Positions 16,602 to 25,015 of a stretch of 39,052 nt of DNA are shown here, piece by piece (position 1 is the first letter of the stretch; each line of letters begins with the position of its first letter). A program made the translations under genes and the position numbers. The stretch lies in NCBI GenBank assembly GCA_019351975.1, contig JABBOG010000034.1, positions 1 to 39,052 of the forward strand, written 5' to 3'. The notes under the pieces are model-generated. The model worked only from the letters and a program-made list of their open reading frames with translations, did no database searches and was not told where the DNA came from. The DNA comes from Acidobacteriota bacterium (lineage in GTDB: Bacteria; Acidobacteriota; Terriglobia; Terriglobales; Acidobacteriaceae).

Positions 16602-17551
16602 TGAAGATCGCCTACTCTATCGCAGAACTCCATCCCTGCACCTCCTCCGTCGTCACCATCGGCAACTTTGACGGCGTACACTGCGGCCACCGCATGGTCA
16701 TCGCCTCCGTCCTTGACCGCGCCCGCATCCTGAACGCTCAATCCATTGCCGTCACCTTCGATCCACATCCCGCGCACGTACTCCGAACCGACTCGCGCTT
16801 GCCCCTCATTACACCGCTTCCCGAGAAACTCAAGCTGCTCGCAGACACGGGCCTCGATCAGGTACTCGTTCTTCCCTTTACGGAAGATCTGCGCCACTGG
16901 TCTGCCCGCAACTTCGCTGAGCGCATCCTGCGCGACGCGCTCCACGCCGTAGAAGTCCACGAAGGCGAAACCTTCCGCTTCGGACATCTCGCCGAAGCCG
17001 ATATCGCCGGACTCGCCCAACTCGGCCAGCAGCTTGGCTTCAGCGTCCGAACGTATGTTCCCCGCGTCATGCGCGGCGCTCCTATCTCCTCCAGCCGCAT
17101 CCGCGCGCTCATTTCCGGTGGAGCCCTCCCACAAGCCCGCGCCCTCATGGGTCGCACCTTCTCCATCCGCAGCACACCCGCCTCCGGCCGTGGCTATGGC
17201 AGTCGCTACGTCGTCCCAACCATCAATCTCGCGCCCTACCCCGATCTCCTTCCACCGCACGGCGTCTACATAACCACCCTCGAAGTCGACGGCAGCAAAA
17301 CCTTCCGCGGCGTCACCAACATCGGCAACCGCCCAACCTTCGGCGCAGACTCTTTCGCCGTCGAGAGCCACCTCTTGGACTTCACGCCCATCCCCCTCAA
17401 CGAGACGACGCCCCTGGAGATGACCTTCCTGCGTCGTCTTCGCTCGGAACGCCGCTTCGAATCCCCGGAAGCTCTGCGCGCCCAGATCAACCTCGACGTC
17501 CAACGCGCACTCCGCTACTTCACCCTGTCCGACGCCATGCGCGAGAAATGA
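16601..17551 (+). CDS. ribF: bifunctional riboflavin kinase / FAD synthetase
   Basis: RibF phosphorylates riboflavin to FMN and adenylylates FMN to FAD. The 316 residues contain the N-terminal nucleotidyltransferase domain, with VVTIGNFDGVHCGHRMVI (about 18-35) and the SSSRIRALISGG motif (near 166). The C-terminal kinase domain follows, with PTINLAPYPDLLPPHGVYITTLEV and GVTNIGNRPTFG. It is the last gene of the four-gene set, coupled to the metallo-beta-lactamase gene. No FMN riboswitch is visible upstream, which fits its internal position. Confidence 0.96.
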   Translation: MKIAYSIAELHPCTSSVVTIGNFDGVHCGHRMVIASVLDRARILNAQSIAVTFDPHPAHVLRTDSRLPLITPLPEKLKLLADTGLDQVLVLPFTEDLRHWSARNFAERILRDALHAVEVHEGETFRFGHLAEADIAGLAQLGQQLGFSVRTYVPRVMRGAPISSSRIRALISGGALPQARALMGRTFSIRSTPASGRGYGSRYVVPTINLAPYPDLLPPHGVYITTLEVDGSKTFRGVTNIGNRPTFGADSFAVESHLLDFTPIPLNETTPLEMTFLRRLRSERRFESPEALRAQINLDVQRALRYFTLSDAMREK

Positions 17552-17586
17552 CCCTCATCGCCAACCCGCGCTTCGGACAGCCATGC

Positions 17587-17604
17587 CATCCTTCATTTAG
17601 GATG
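17587..17604. other. small hairpin between ribF and GH127 gene
   Basis: CATCCT and AGGATG form a perfect 6-bp stem with a 6-base loop, 18 bases before the GH127 start. It could act on translation or as a weak terminator for ribF. The evidence is the inverted repeat alone. Confidence 0.3.
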
Positions 17605-17621
17605 ACTCTCAGGTTTTCGCT

Positions 17622-19556
17622 ATGATGGATTTCTCTCGCCGCCAGTTCTTCAAGACCTCTGCCGCTGCAGCCAGCCTCTGTCTCATCACGCGCTCTCCAG
17701 CCCTGCACGCCCTTACATCCGGCCCATCCGAGTACCCTGCAGGCAGGCTGGAAGCCTTCCCGCTCGCCTCCGTGCGCCTTACTCCCGGAATCTTCCAGCA
17801 GCAGGCGGAGATCAACGCCCGATACCTCGACTCTCTCACCGTCGACCAGCTTCTGCACTCCTTCCGCCTCACTGCCGGAATCCACTCCAGCGCAAAGCCG
17901 TACGGCGGCTGGGAGGCTCCCGATTGCGAACTGCGCGGACACTTCGCCGGCGGACACTTCCTCTCTGCCGCGGCTCTCTCCGCCGCATCTTCCGGCAACT
18001 CGGTGCTCAAAAATCGCGGCGACGCGCTTGTCTCCGGCCTCATCACCTGCCAGAAAAAAATCGGCACTGGCTACGTCAGCGCCTTCCCCGAAGATCTCTT
18101 CGAGCGGCTCGCACAGGACAAGCCCGTCTGGGCACCCTTTTACACCTACCACAAGATCATGGCCGGCCTCGTGGACATGTACCTCCATACCGGCAATACG
18201 GAAGCTCTCCAGGTCGCCGAAGGCATGGCGCAATGGGCGCAGAACTTCATGTCCGCCTTTAGCTTCGACCAGCGCCAGCGTATGTTGCGTAACGAATTCG
18301 GCGGCACCAACGAAGTTCTCATTAACCTCGCCGCCATCACCCAGAAGCAGCGATACCTCGACGCCGCGCTTCTCTTCGAGCAGCCCAGCTTCCTCGACCC
18401 CCTCGCCCAGCGCCGCGACGAACTTCAAAGTCTGCACGCCAACACGAACGTTCCCAAGATCATCGGTGCTGCACGAATGTACGAGGTTACCGGCGACCGC
18501 CGCTACCGCGACATCGCAGAGTACTTCCTCGCCGAAGTGCTCGCCGCCCGCAGTTACGCCATCGGCAACACCAGCGTCGACGAGCACTGGACCACGCCGC
18601 CCGACCAACTCAAGGGCACCCTCGCCTGGGCCAATGCCGAGTGCTGCGTCGCCTACAACCTCATGAAGCTACAGCGCCATGTCTTCAGTTGGACGGCCGA
18701 CGCCCGCTGGATGGACGCCTACGAGCGCACTCTCTTCAACTGCCGCCTCGGCACCCAAAACCCGCAGGGGCTCAAGCAATACTTCTTTCCCCTCGCAGCC
18801 GGGTACTGGCGCGCGTACAACTCTCCCGAAGAGTCCTTCTGGTGCTGCACCGGCACGGGCGCGGAAGACTTCGCCAAGTTCTCTGACACAATATATTTCC
18901 GTCGTGGCACTGATCTCTTCGTCAACCACTTCATCGCCTCCACCCTGGACTGGAAAGACCAGAACTTCGGCCTCGAACAAACGACACACTTCCCTATCGA
19001 ACAAAGCACAACCCTCAAGATCAAATCCTCGCAACCCACACCGCGCACCATCCACCTGCGCATCCCCAGCTGGACCACAGGAGCCGCACTGATCTCCATC
19101 AACGGCCAGCCGCTCGATGCTATGTCGAACCCCGGGTCCTATCTCGCCATCCACCGCTCCTGGAGGGAAGGCGACACGATCACCCTGACCCTCCCCATGC
19201 ATCTCCATCAGGAGCCTCTCGCAGGTGACCCAACCGTTTCCGCTCCACTCTACGGACCCCTTGTCCTTGCGGCCGACCTCGGGGCTGGCCCCGCCGACGG
19301 CCCGCTCCGCATCGTTCATGGTCGGCCCACTATCCCCAAAGATCTTCCCCCGGCTGCTCCTTTGCCGCAGTGCACTGCCGCCAGCAACAGCCCCGAGCAG
19401 TGGATCCACCTCGACTCCGCACCCGAGCTCCGTTTCACGGCCGCCGCTGAGGGCAGCAGCCATCCCCTTAAGCCGATGTATCAAATTACCGACGAGCGAT
19501 ACGCGACATACTGGCAACTTGCACGCAAAGATACCTCCAAAATCTTTCCCGCCTGA
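17622..19556 (+). CDS. GH127-type beta-L-arabinofuranosidase (DUF1680)
   Basis: A 644-residue glycoside hydrolase with a twin-arginine signal (SRRQFFKTSAAAASLCL), so it is folded in the cytoplasm and then exported. Family features are the N-terminal LTPGIFQQQAEINARYLDSL, the barrel segments GGWEAPDCELRGHFAGGHFLSA and WAPFYTYHKIMAGLVDMY, and the cysteine-rich active site. In GH127, Glu and Cys residues bind zinc and a Cys is the nucleophile. Here NAECCVAYN and FWCCTGTG supply the equivalent Glu/Cys and Cys-Cys. The C-terminal beta-sandwich is present (LRIPSWTTGAALISINGQP). L-arabinose decorates pectin side chains, which fits the pectin locus 10 kb away, but no shared operator was found here. 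The promoter is not evident in the 70-base gap after ribF. Confidence 0.88.
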   Translation: MMDFSRRQFFKTSAAAASLCLITRSPALHALTSGPSEYPAGRLEAFPLASVRLTPGIFQQQAEINARYLDSLTVDQLLHSFRLTAGIHSSAKPYGGWEAPDCELRGHFAGGHFLSAAALSAASSGNSVLKNRGDALVSGLITCQKKIGTGYVSAFPEDLFERLAQDKPVWAPFYTYHKIMAGLVDMYLHTGNTEALQVAEGMAQWAQNFMSAFSFDQRQRMLRNEFGGTNEVLINLAAITQKQRYLDAALLFEQPSFLDPLAQRRDELQSLHANTNVPKIIGAARMYEVTGDRRYRDIAEYFLAEVLAARSYAIGNTSVDEHWTTPPDQLKGTLAWANAECCVAYNLMKLQRHVFSWTADARWMDAYERTLFNCRLGTQNPQGLKQYFFPLAAGYWRAYNSPEESFWCCTGTGAEDFAKFSDTIYFRRGTDLFVNHFIASTLDWKDQNFGLEQTTHFPIEQSTTLKIKSSQPTPRTIHLRIPSWTTGAALISINGQPLDAMSNPGSYLAIHRSWREGDTITLTLPMHLHQEPLAGDPTVSAPLYGPLVLAADLGAGPADGPLRIVHGRPTIPKDLPPAAPLPQCTAASNSPEQWIHLDSAPELRFTAAAEGSSHPLKPMYQITDERYATYWQLARKDTSKIFPA

Positions 19557-19563
19557 GTCAAGA

Positions 19564-19586
19564 GAGGGGGGGTTGCTTCTCCCCTC
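19564..19586 (+). terminator. possible hairpin after GH127 gene
   Basis: GAGGGG and CCCCTC flank an 11-base interior starting eight bases after the stop codon. There is no T tract, so this is a weak candidate. The remaining bases to 19731 show nothing else. Confidence 0.25.
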
Positions 19587-19731
19587 ATCGGTGCGGCGAG
19601 ACTAGGTCGGATGCCTCAAGGATGCGTTCGGCGTTCATTTAGAACCCTAGCCCTCCGCTTGAGCCGCCAGCTATCTGGATCTGTCAGTGTGGTCTAGCTA
19701 CTTGACACCTTCATTCAATTGGAGAGAACCC

Positions 19732-20586
19732 TCAGAGTGAATTTGGCTGAGGCTTTGACGTGGGTCTGTGTCCTTCGTCTCGTAAAAGCCGCAGCGTAAC
19801 GATCATTGCAGGAACGAGATACGCGAATGATCCGACCACCCACATGATGACGGCGCCGAGAACCTGATCGTCGACAACAGCGATATGGAATGGATTTGGA
19901 TGGTCGATATAGAACTGATAGACGGGCCTGTCGCAGAACGCGAGAAACGCTGAAAGTAGCGTCATCACGATGTCAGCAAAAGCAAGGTACACGAGCACGC
20001 CCCAATCATCTCGCCGCTGTTCTGCCGGCCACGGACGCATGATGTACCACCAGAACAGCATCGAGGTGAAGAGGAAGCAAAGGTGTTCGATACCGTGCCA
20101 TGTCTCATTTTCAAGAGCGAAATCGTAGGCTGCTGGAATATGCCAACAAATATAAGTGACGTTCATGGCGAGCCATGAGACGGCAGGTGTGACCATCCAG
20201 TGGCCGACGCTACGGACTGCGCTTATCCGCATGATCGGGCCAGCTACCCACCGCACAACTGGGCGAGGAAGCCCTCGAAGCAATGGCACCACGGGCAGGC
20301 CATAGAGAAGAAGCATGGGTATGGCCGACATTAGCATCAGGTGCTCGACCATGTGAGCCGTTAATAGCGCATCCGCGAAGCCATCCATTGGAGACGCGAT
20401 GACCAGCCATAAGAGCGACAAACCACCGAGGAACGAATACAGCCTGACGTCTGAAAACTGTGCTCTGCGCGTCTGTCGAAGTGCAAGCCAACCCCTGATG
20501 TAAACCACTGCCGTGAGACCGATGGAGAGAGTGAGCCAGAGCGGCAGCCTCCAGTCAGCGAAGATCTCGCGTACCGCTTCGGACAT
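19732..20586 (-). CDS. ctaG: cytochrome c oxidase assembly protein, CtaG (caa3 type)
   Basis: A 284-residue inner-membrane protein with about seven hydrophobic segments. It matches the caa3-type CtaG family, which helps insert copper into the oxidase. Conserved histidine motifs are visible: TAHMVEHLMLM (near 90-100), ICWHIPAAYDF and WHGIEHLCFL. ASPMDGFADALLTAHM is the family's best-known stretch. It is the last gene of the respiratory operon, starting two bases after the qcrB stop. Its presence supports a copper-containing aa3/caa3 oxidase rather than a bd-type enzyme. Composition is less GC-rich than in genes outside the cluster. Confidence 0.88.
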   Translation of the reverse strand: MSEAVREIFADWRLPLWLTLSIGLTAVVYIRGWLALRQTRRAQFSDVRLYSFLGGLSLLWLVIASPMDGFADALLTAHMVEHLMLMSAIPMLLLYGLPVVPLLRGLPRPVVRWVAGPIMRISAVRSVGHWMVTPAVSWLAMNVTYICWHIPAAYDFALENETWHGIEHLCFLFTSMLFWWYIMRPWPAEQRRDDWGVLVYLAFADIVMTLLSAFLAFCDRPVYQFYIDHPNPFHIAVVDDQVLGAVIMWVVGSFAYLVPAMIVTLRLLRDEGHRPTSKPQPNSL

Positions 20587-20588
20587 GG

Positions 20589-22121
20589 CTATGGACCATG
20601 CCTTGGCTGGGGAGAAGAGGCGGGTTCAGGCAGATGAAATTGTGTATCGTGGACAATAGTCTGGGACGCGTCGACGGCAGGTTGAAGGTTTTTGCCGCGA
20701 AGCGTCATGAGAAAGCTTACCAATGCCTTTGTCTCGGAGGGATTCAGGGCGTCGCCGTAGGCTGGCATGTTCCCGCCGCCTTGAAGGACCTGCCGGATCA
20801 ATTCATTTTCGGTAAGACGGGTTGCGACCGAGTCGAGTTCTGGGCCGCGTAATCCACCTACACCATCCAACTCATGGCAGTTGCGGCATTGTTTGTTCTG
20901 CAGCACGATTGCTCCTTCGCGCTCTAGAGGCGTACGGTTATGCAGATACGCGGGTGGAACTGCATCGCTGGTCCAGGCGTCCATGATAGGACTCCATGGA
21001 GTGTATGTTCCAAGTCGCGTAAAGATGCCTAGAGTAACCGCAATCACGGATACTGTGAGCACAGCAACTGGGCGGCGTGACCAGTGACGTTCGCCTTCAC
21101 TCGCAAAGATCGGAAGGAGCAACAAGGCTGCGATACCAACCACGGGCACAACAAGCATCGTCGGCGTTTCGATCGCTGGTGGCAGGAACGCCAGAACAGC
21201 GTAGATCCACAGAAAGATAAAGTCAGGCTTTGGAGCTGTCTGGATGATCGTTGGATCCGGCTGGCCGTTGGGGCCGAAGGGGCCGAAGAAGAACGCGAAC
21301 GCCATCACCGTGAACAGAATTGCCGCAGCGAAAACAGCATCTTTCCAGGCTGCATCGGGCACAAACGGTATACCGGTCTTTTCGGTGAGTTCGTGATATT
21401 CACGAACGTATGTGGACTTACGAACGATCCTCCCAGGCATGGGCCACTCGCTGACGCCGTGACGCAAAACCATGAACACATGGACGCCCACACCTGCCAG
21501 GAGTAATCCCGGAATAACGAAGACATGAAGTGTAAAGAAGCGGGCTAAAGTGGGTCCGCCGAGAATGGGGCCGCCAAGAATCAAATGCACGAGCGGAGCG
21601 CCAATGAACGGAACGCGGCTGGCGATAGAAGCACCGATGCCAAGCCCCCAGTAGGCGTCCTGATCAAACCGCATCACCTGCCCAGTAAATGCCATACCCA
21701 GCGTCAGCAGCAGCAGACCAACGCCGACCATCCACGTTAGCTCTCTGGGAAATTTGTACGATCCGAACATGAACACCTGAACCATGTGGATCAATACGAC
21801 CGCAACCATGAAGTTGGAGCCCCACCCATGTACAGCGCGTATGTACCATCCAAGGGGAATGTTATGGTTCAAGACATTCAAGCTGGTCCAGGCGGAGTTC
21901 GCTGTAGGCGCATAGACCAGTGCAAGCAGGATGCCTGTAACCACCTGTAGCATAAGCAACACTGTTGCCGCACTACCAAAGACATACCACCAGCTCGCGT
22001 TATCTGCCGGTGTGGGATGCTGCGCAGCCTCTGACAATGGCTTGACCAGACCGAGCCGGAACTCGATCCAGTGGTAGGCCTTTAATCCGGCGACGGTCCC
22101 ACGTTCTTTCAGGCTTGCCAT
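20589..22121 (-). CDS. qcrB: cytochrome b fused to a C-terminal cytochrome c domain
   Basis: The membrane core of a menaquinol/quinol:cytochrome c oxidoreductase (bc complex), 510 residues. The N-terminal four-helix part has the haem-ligand histidines in IRAVHGWGSNFMVAVVLIHMVQ and in FTLHVFVIPGLLLAGVGVHVFMVLRHG. The subunit IV-like part follows with about three helices. The last about 90 residues form a monohaem cytochrome c domain with CRNCH (in LQNKQCRNCHELDGVGG) and a likely Met ligand in GNMPAYGD. This fusion means the bc complex carries its own terminal electron carrier. The start is an ATG with GGAG about nine bases upstream, and it overlaps the end of qcrA by 13 bases, so translation is coupled. 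Confidence 0.92.
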   Translation of the reverse strand: MASLKERGTVAGLKAYHWIEFRLGLVKPLSEAAQHPTPADNASWWYVFGSAATVLLMLQVVTGILLALVYAPTANSAWTSLNVLNHNIPLGWYIRAVHGWGSNFMVAVVLIHMVQVFMFGSYKFPRELTWMVGVGLLLLTLGMAFTGQVMRFDQDAYWGLGIGASIASRVPFIGAPLVHLILGGPILGGPTLARFFTLHVFVIPGLLLAGVGVHVFMVLRHGVSEWPMPGRIVRKSTYVREYHELTEKTGIPFVPDAAWKDAVFAAAILFTVMAFAFFFGPFGPNGQPDPTIIQTAPKPDFIFLWIYAVLAFLPPAIETPTMLVVPVVGIAALLLLPIFASEGERHWSRRPVAVLTVSVIAVTLGIFTRLGTYTPWSPIMDAWTSDAVPPAYLHNRTPLEREGAIVLQNKQCRNCHELDGVGGLRGPELDSVATRLTENELIRQVLQGGGNMPAYGDALNPSETKALVSFLMTLRGKNLQPAVDASQTIVHDTQFHLPEPASSPQPRHGP

Positions 22122-22771
22122 GAGGTAGACTCCGTCGCATTTGCAGTCGTTACTGTGACACTTGCTGCGTTGGCTGGTTGAATCTGCACCAGAGGATCTC
22201 CCTTGCAGGAGGCCTGGGTTGCCAGCGTCGGCATATCTCCTGCGTGAATGACAAGCGAGTCGCCGACCAATCGGTGCTTATACAGGAACAAACCTCGTTC
22301 CGGTGGGCCCGCCGCGCGTGCACCGTCCTCGTAATACGCGCCTCCGTGGCAGGGACAGAGGAACAACTTCGCCTGCGCAAACCAGCGAACGGGACAGCCA
22401 AGGTGAGCACAGTTGATGGCAAAGACCTGAAATTTCCTCCCCGAAATGTGACGCACCCAGCAAGGGATATCGCCGGTTTGACCATCGTCGAACACGGCAA
22501 CGGGGCTTCGAAAGCTGACCAGTCTAGTCTCGCCCGCCGGAAACTCGTTTACATCTCCGATTTTGATCCACGCACCTGTGCGGGAGCCCTTCTTCAATGA
22601 CGGAGAGATGATGTAACCGACTAAGGGTACGGCCAACACGGCCCCTACGAGAACGTTGAGACCCACAGCCAGTTTGAATAGGAAGACTCTGCGCGTGTGT
22701 GCCGCCGCCTTTCCGTCGGGTGTCAAATCGTTGTTGCTCGACTCTCCTGGATATTTCAAAAGTTCACTCAT
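22109..22771 (-). CDS. qcrA: Rieske iron-sulfur subunit of the bc complex
   Basis: A 220-residue Rieske protein anchored by one N-terminal membrane helix (about residues 36-60, FLFKLAVGLNVLVGAVLAVPLVGYII). The [2Fe-2S] ligands lie in NCAHLGCPV and LCPCHGGAYY, the two Rieske boxes. It passes electrons from quinol to the cytochrome c domain of the complex. The ATG at 22771 is chosen because GGAG precedes it by six bases and homologous sequence begins there. An upstream in-frame ATG at 22855 would add 28 residues that overlap the preceding gene. It lies between the dihaem lipoprotein and qcrB. Confidence 0.93.
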   Translation of the reverse strand: MSELLKYPGESSNNDLTPDGKAAAHTRRVFLFKLAVGLNVLVGAVLAVPLVGYIISPSLKKGSRTGAWIKIGDVNEFPAGETRLVSFRSPVAVFDDGQTGDIPCWVRHISGRKFQVFAINCAHLGCPVRWFAQAKLFLCPCHGGAYYEDGARAAGPPERGLFLYKHRLVGDSLVIHAGDMPTLATQASCKGDPLVQIQPANAASVTVTTANATESTSWQA

Positions 22772-22794
22772 AAATGTCTCCGTGCGTAATCGGC

Positions 22795-23535
22795 CTAATC
22801 GATGGACGTTGCATAAGGTTGACCGGGCGAAGCAATTCGGTGAGATGCCAGCCACGCAACCACGTCAGTGATCTCCTGGTCTGTCATTGCGCGCGCGCCG
22901 CTACCAGAAATATCGGATTTCCAATTCGGCATCCCCTGACCCGGTTGGCCGGCAATGATCAGACTTCTCAGCCCCTGATCACTCACAAGGGCAAGATAGG
23001 AAGGATCAACAATCGAGCCAGAGTTGACGCCGTTCGTTTTGACCCCGGTACCGTCTGCGCCATGACAGCGTGCGCAGAAGGTCTGGTACGCCTGCGCTCC
23101 ATTGGCTGCATTACCTTGGGTCGCAGCCGTGTACGCCGGCAGTTTTTCGTTGCTTCCGGACCCCACATTGCCCCAGTTCGCTTCCATGCCTAGCGCGATG
23201 ACCCCGATTTGCTGGTCTGTCAGCATGCCCCCCTTGCTCTTCGCAAACGGAGGCATCAGCGACTTAGGCACACCGTTTGCCGTGATCTGTTCGATCTTGT
23301 CTACTCCTGCGACTTGAAGATAGATCGGATTTGCAAGCGAGATGGCTGCGCCGTTCCGTCCACCTTCGCCATGACAGGCTGCACAATTCTGGTTGTATAA
23401 CACGGGGAAACTCATCACTTCGGAGGGTCGCATGGCCTGCGGCCCGGGCCGACCGGGCACGCTTTTACAACCCGTACTAGCGAGAAGCAAGGCGCACATA
23501 GCAAGGAATGATCCTGAAAGTCGAAGACGATTCAT
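22795..23535 (-). CDS. dihaem cytochrome c lipoprotein
   Basis: A 246-residue periplasmic electron carrier with a lipoprotein signal (MNRLRLSGSFLAMCALLLASTGCKS, lipobox A-S-T-G-C near residue 23). Two cytochrome c domains each carry one CxxCH: CAACHGEGG (about 55-63) and CARCHGADG (about 155-163), each followed by a Met-containing segment (KSLMPPFAKSKGG and GQGMPNWKS). It probably links the bc complex to the oxidase while tethered to the membrane. Its ATG overlaps the stop of the preceding membrane-protein gene as ATGA, and it ends 24 bases before qcrA. Confidence 0.93.
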   Translation of the reverse strand: MNRLRLSGSFLAMCALLLASTGCKSVPGRPGPQAMRPSEVMSFPVLYNQNCAACHGEGGRNGAAISLANPIYLQVAGVDKIEQITANGVPKSLMPPFAKSKGGMLTDQQIGVIALGMEANWGNVGSGSNEKLPAYTAATQGNAANGAQAYQTFCARCHGADGTGVKTNGVNSGSIVDPSYLALVSDQGLRSLIIAGQPGQGMPNWKSDISGSGARAMTDQEITDVVAWLASHRIASPGQPYATSID

Positions 23536-24422
23536 TGCTGAGACTCCTGATGGTCTTTGCTTTGCGACCCCTCATGCTCGCGCGTACCAATATCGCTGTG
23601 AATGCCCGCACGGACGGCAAAGGGAAGCGACCGAAACTGCGGGGTTCGCACTTTCGCATGTAGGTTTACGACAAAACCGCACACCAAACCAAAGGCTATC
23701 TGCGACGGTACGAACCAAAACCAATCGATGCGCTGATTGAGAATAGGGCTAACGATTCCCAACGCAGAGTACATAATTCCTGTGAAAAGAAGCGGGGCCA
23801 TGATCCCGGCCGTAAGTATGGGGTATTTGGGATACATCGGCAGCATTGCTCCATATAAAAGACCCACGAGGAGCGAGATAAATCCGTGGATTGCCACCGC
23901 CGCGAGAAGTCCTCGCAGGTGAAATTCGCTAAGAAAGGCATTGCTCGCTGAGGCCCAGTGCACAAAGCCACCGGCCGCTAGCAGATTAATCGCATACCAG
24001 AAGCTGTGATATTTCAAGAGACTGAATAGCTCAGCAGGGATGGTCATAGCAATTCCGCCAGCGATTCCACCTTTGATTCCAGTCATAATCTGGAAAGTTT
24101 CTACCGGTAAGTTTTTACGCCGAGTGTCGCTTGTAGGGATCTTCGCCGCCAGCGTCCGGTTCGTATAGGGGATCACCTCTTCTGTCCTGGTCAAAACAGC
24201 CTCGTGGGCCTCGTGCGGCAGCACCTGACGAAACCAGCCAACGGTTCCCATAAGGCAAAGTGCGCCACCGAGAATGCTAATGATGGGGCTTGTCAGCATC
24301 CCCGCTAAAAGCAGAGACAATCCGAGAGCCAACACCATAGGCCACGCTGTAGGTGTTGGGAGAAGAATCTCGCCCTTCTTGATTGGATGATCTTGCTGCA
24401 AGACGCCTCCTCTTTGATTCAT
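23532..24422 (-). CDS. unrecognised multi-pass membrane protein in the oxidase operon
   Basis: A 296-residue protein that I cannot assign to a named family. Two hydrophobic segments (about 26-45 and 47-63) lead to a polar loop with LPHEAHEAVL. This N-terminal part resembles the small subunit IV-like helices of some caa3 oxidases. About five further hydrophobic segments follow (near 112-130, 140-155, 168-192, 200-222 and 234-254), then a charged histidine-rich tail of about 40 residues. The ATG overlaps the ctaE stop (ATGA) and its own stop overlaps the cytochrome c start (ATGA), so it is translationally coupled on both sides. That argues for a structural or assembly role in the respiratory complex. 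Confidence 0.8.
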   Translation of the reverse strand: MNQRGGVLQQDHPIKKGEILLPTPTAWPMVLALGLSLLLAGMLTSPIISILGGALCLMGTVGWFRQVLPHEAHEAVLTRTEEVIPYTNRTLAAKIPTSDTRRKNLPVETFQIMTGIKGGIAGGIAMTIPAELFSLLKYHSFWYAINLLAAGGFVHWASASNAFLSEFHLRGLLAAVAIHGFISLLVGLLYGAMLPMYPKYPILTAGIMAPLLFTGIMYSALGIVSPILNQRIDWFWFVPSQIAFGLVCGFVVNLHAKVRTPQFRSLPFAVRAGIHSDIGTREHEGSQSKDHQESQQ

Positions 24423-25015
24423 CTTCCGAACACGTATACAACCGAGAAAACGATGACCCACACCGCGTCGACGAAGTGCCAGTAAAGTGAGAGGACTTCA
24501 AGCTTTTCGCTGTGCTCTTCTCCCATCTCTCCTCGTAGCGAAAACCATAAGGCGATCGAAAGCATGAGGAGCCCGATGATGACGTGCGACGCGTGCAAGC
24601 CGACCAGTGAGTAAAACGTTGTCCCGAACAGGTTGGTACGAATCGTTAGACCGCGAGCGTAGATGAGGTGGTACCACTCATGTGCTGTCCCGGCCAAAAA
24701 AATCGATCCCAGCAGAACCGTGGCTGCCAGCCATATAGAGCACATCTTACGGTTGTTGTGGCGTAGGGCTGACACCGCAGCGTGAACCGTAAAGCTGCTC
24801 GAGAGCAGGCAGATGGTCGTAACAATTGGAAGTTCGAGCACGTCGCGCGGAATCGGGCCCGTAGCGCTCTTGCCAAGGTAGAAGATGTAAGCAACAACGA
24901 AGATGATGAAGATGGCAGCTTCCGCGATGATCAGGCAGACCATCCCCACGATGCCCTTGGAAGGCAGTTGCCAGTCTCCACTCGGTTCATTGGGTATTAC
25001 GGCACTCGTGCTCAT
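24419..25015 (-). CDS. ctaE: cytochrome c oxidase subunit III
   Basis: A 198-residue integral membrane subunit with five hydrophobic segments, the short bacterial form of subunit III. The motifs FYSLVGLHASHVIIGL and the C-terminal VLSLYWHFVDAVWVIVFSVVYVFG are diagnostic. It stabilises the oxidase core and does not carry redox centres. It overlaps ctaD by four bases (ATGA) at its start and the membrane-protein gene by four at its end. Confidence 0.95.
   Translation of the reverse strand: MSTSAVIPNEPSGDWQLPSKGIVGMVCLIIAEAAIFIIFVVAYIFYLGKSATGPIPRDVLELPIVTTICLLSSSFTVHAAVSALRHNNRKMCSIWLAATVLLGSIFLAGTAHEWYHLIYARGLTIRTNLFGTTFYSLVGLHASHVIIGLLMLSIALWFSLRGEMGEEHSEKLEVLSLYWHFVDAVWVIVFSVVYVFGR

Noticed and set aside
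17552-17621. LacI-type operator before the GH127 gene
   Set aside because: No GGCWACGTTGCC-like sequence is present in the 70-base gap, so co-regulation with the pectin locus is not supported.
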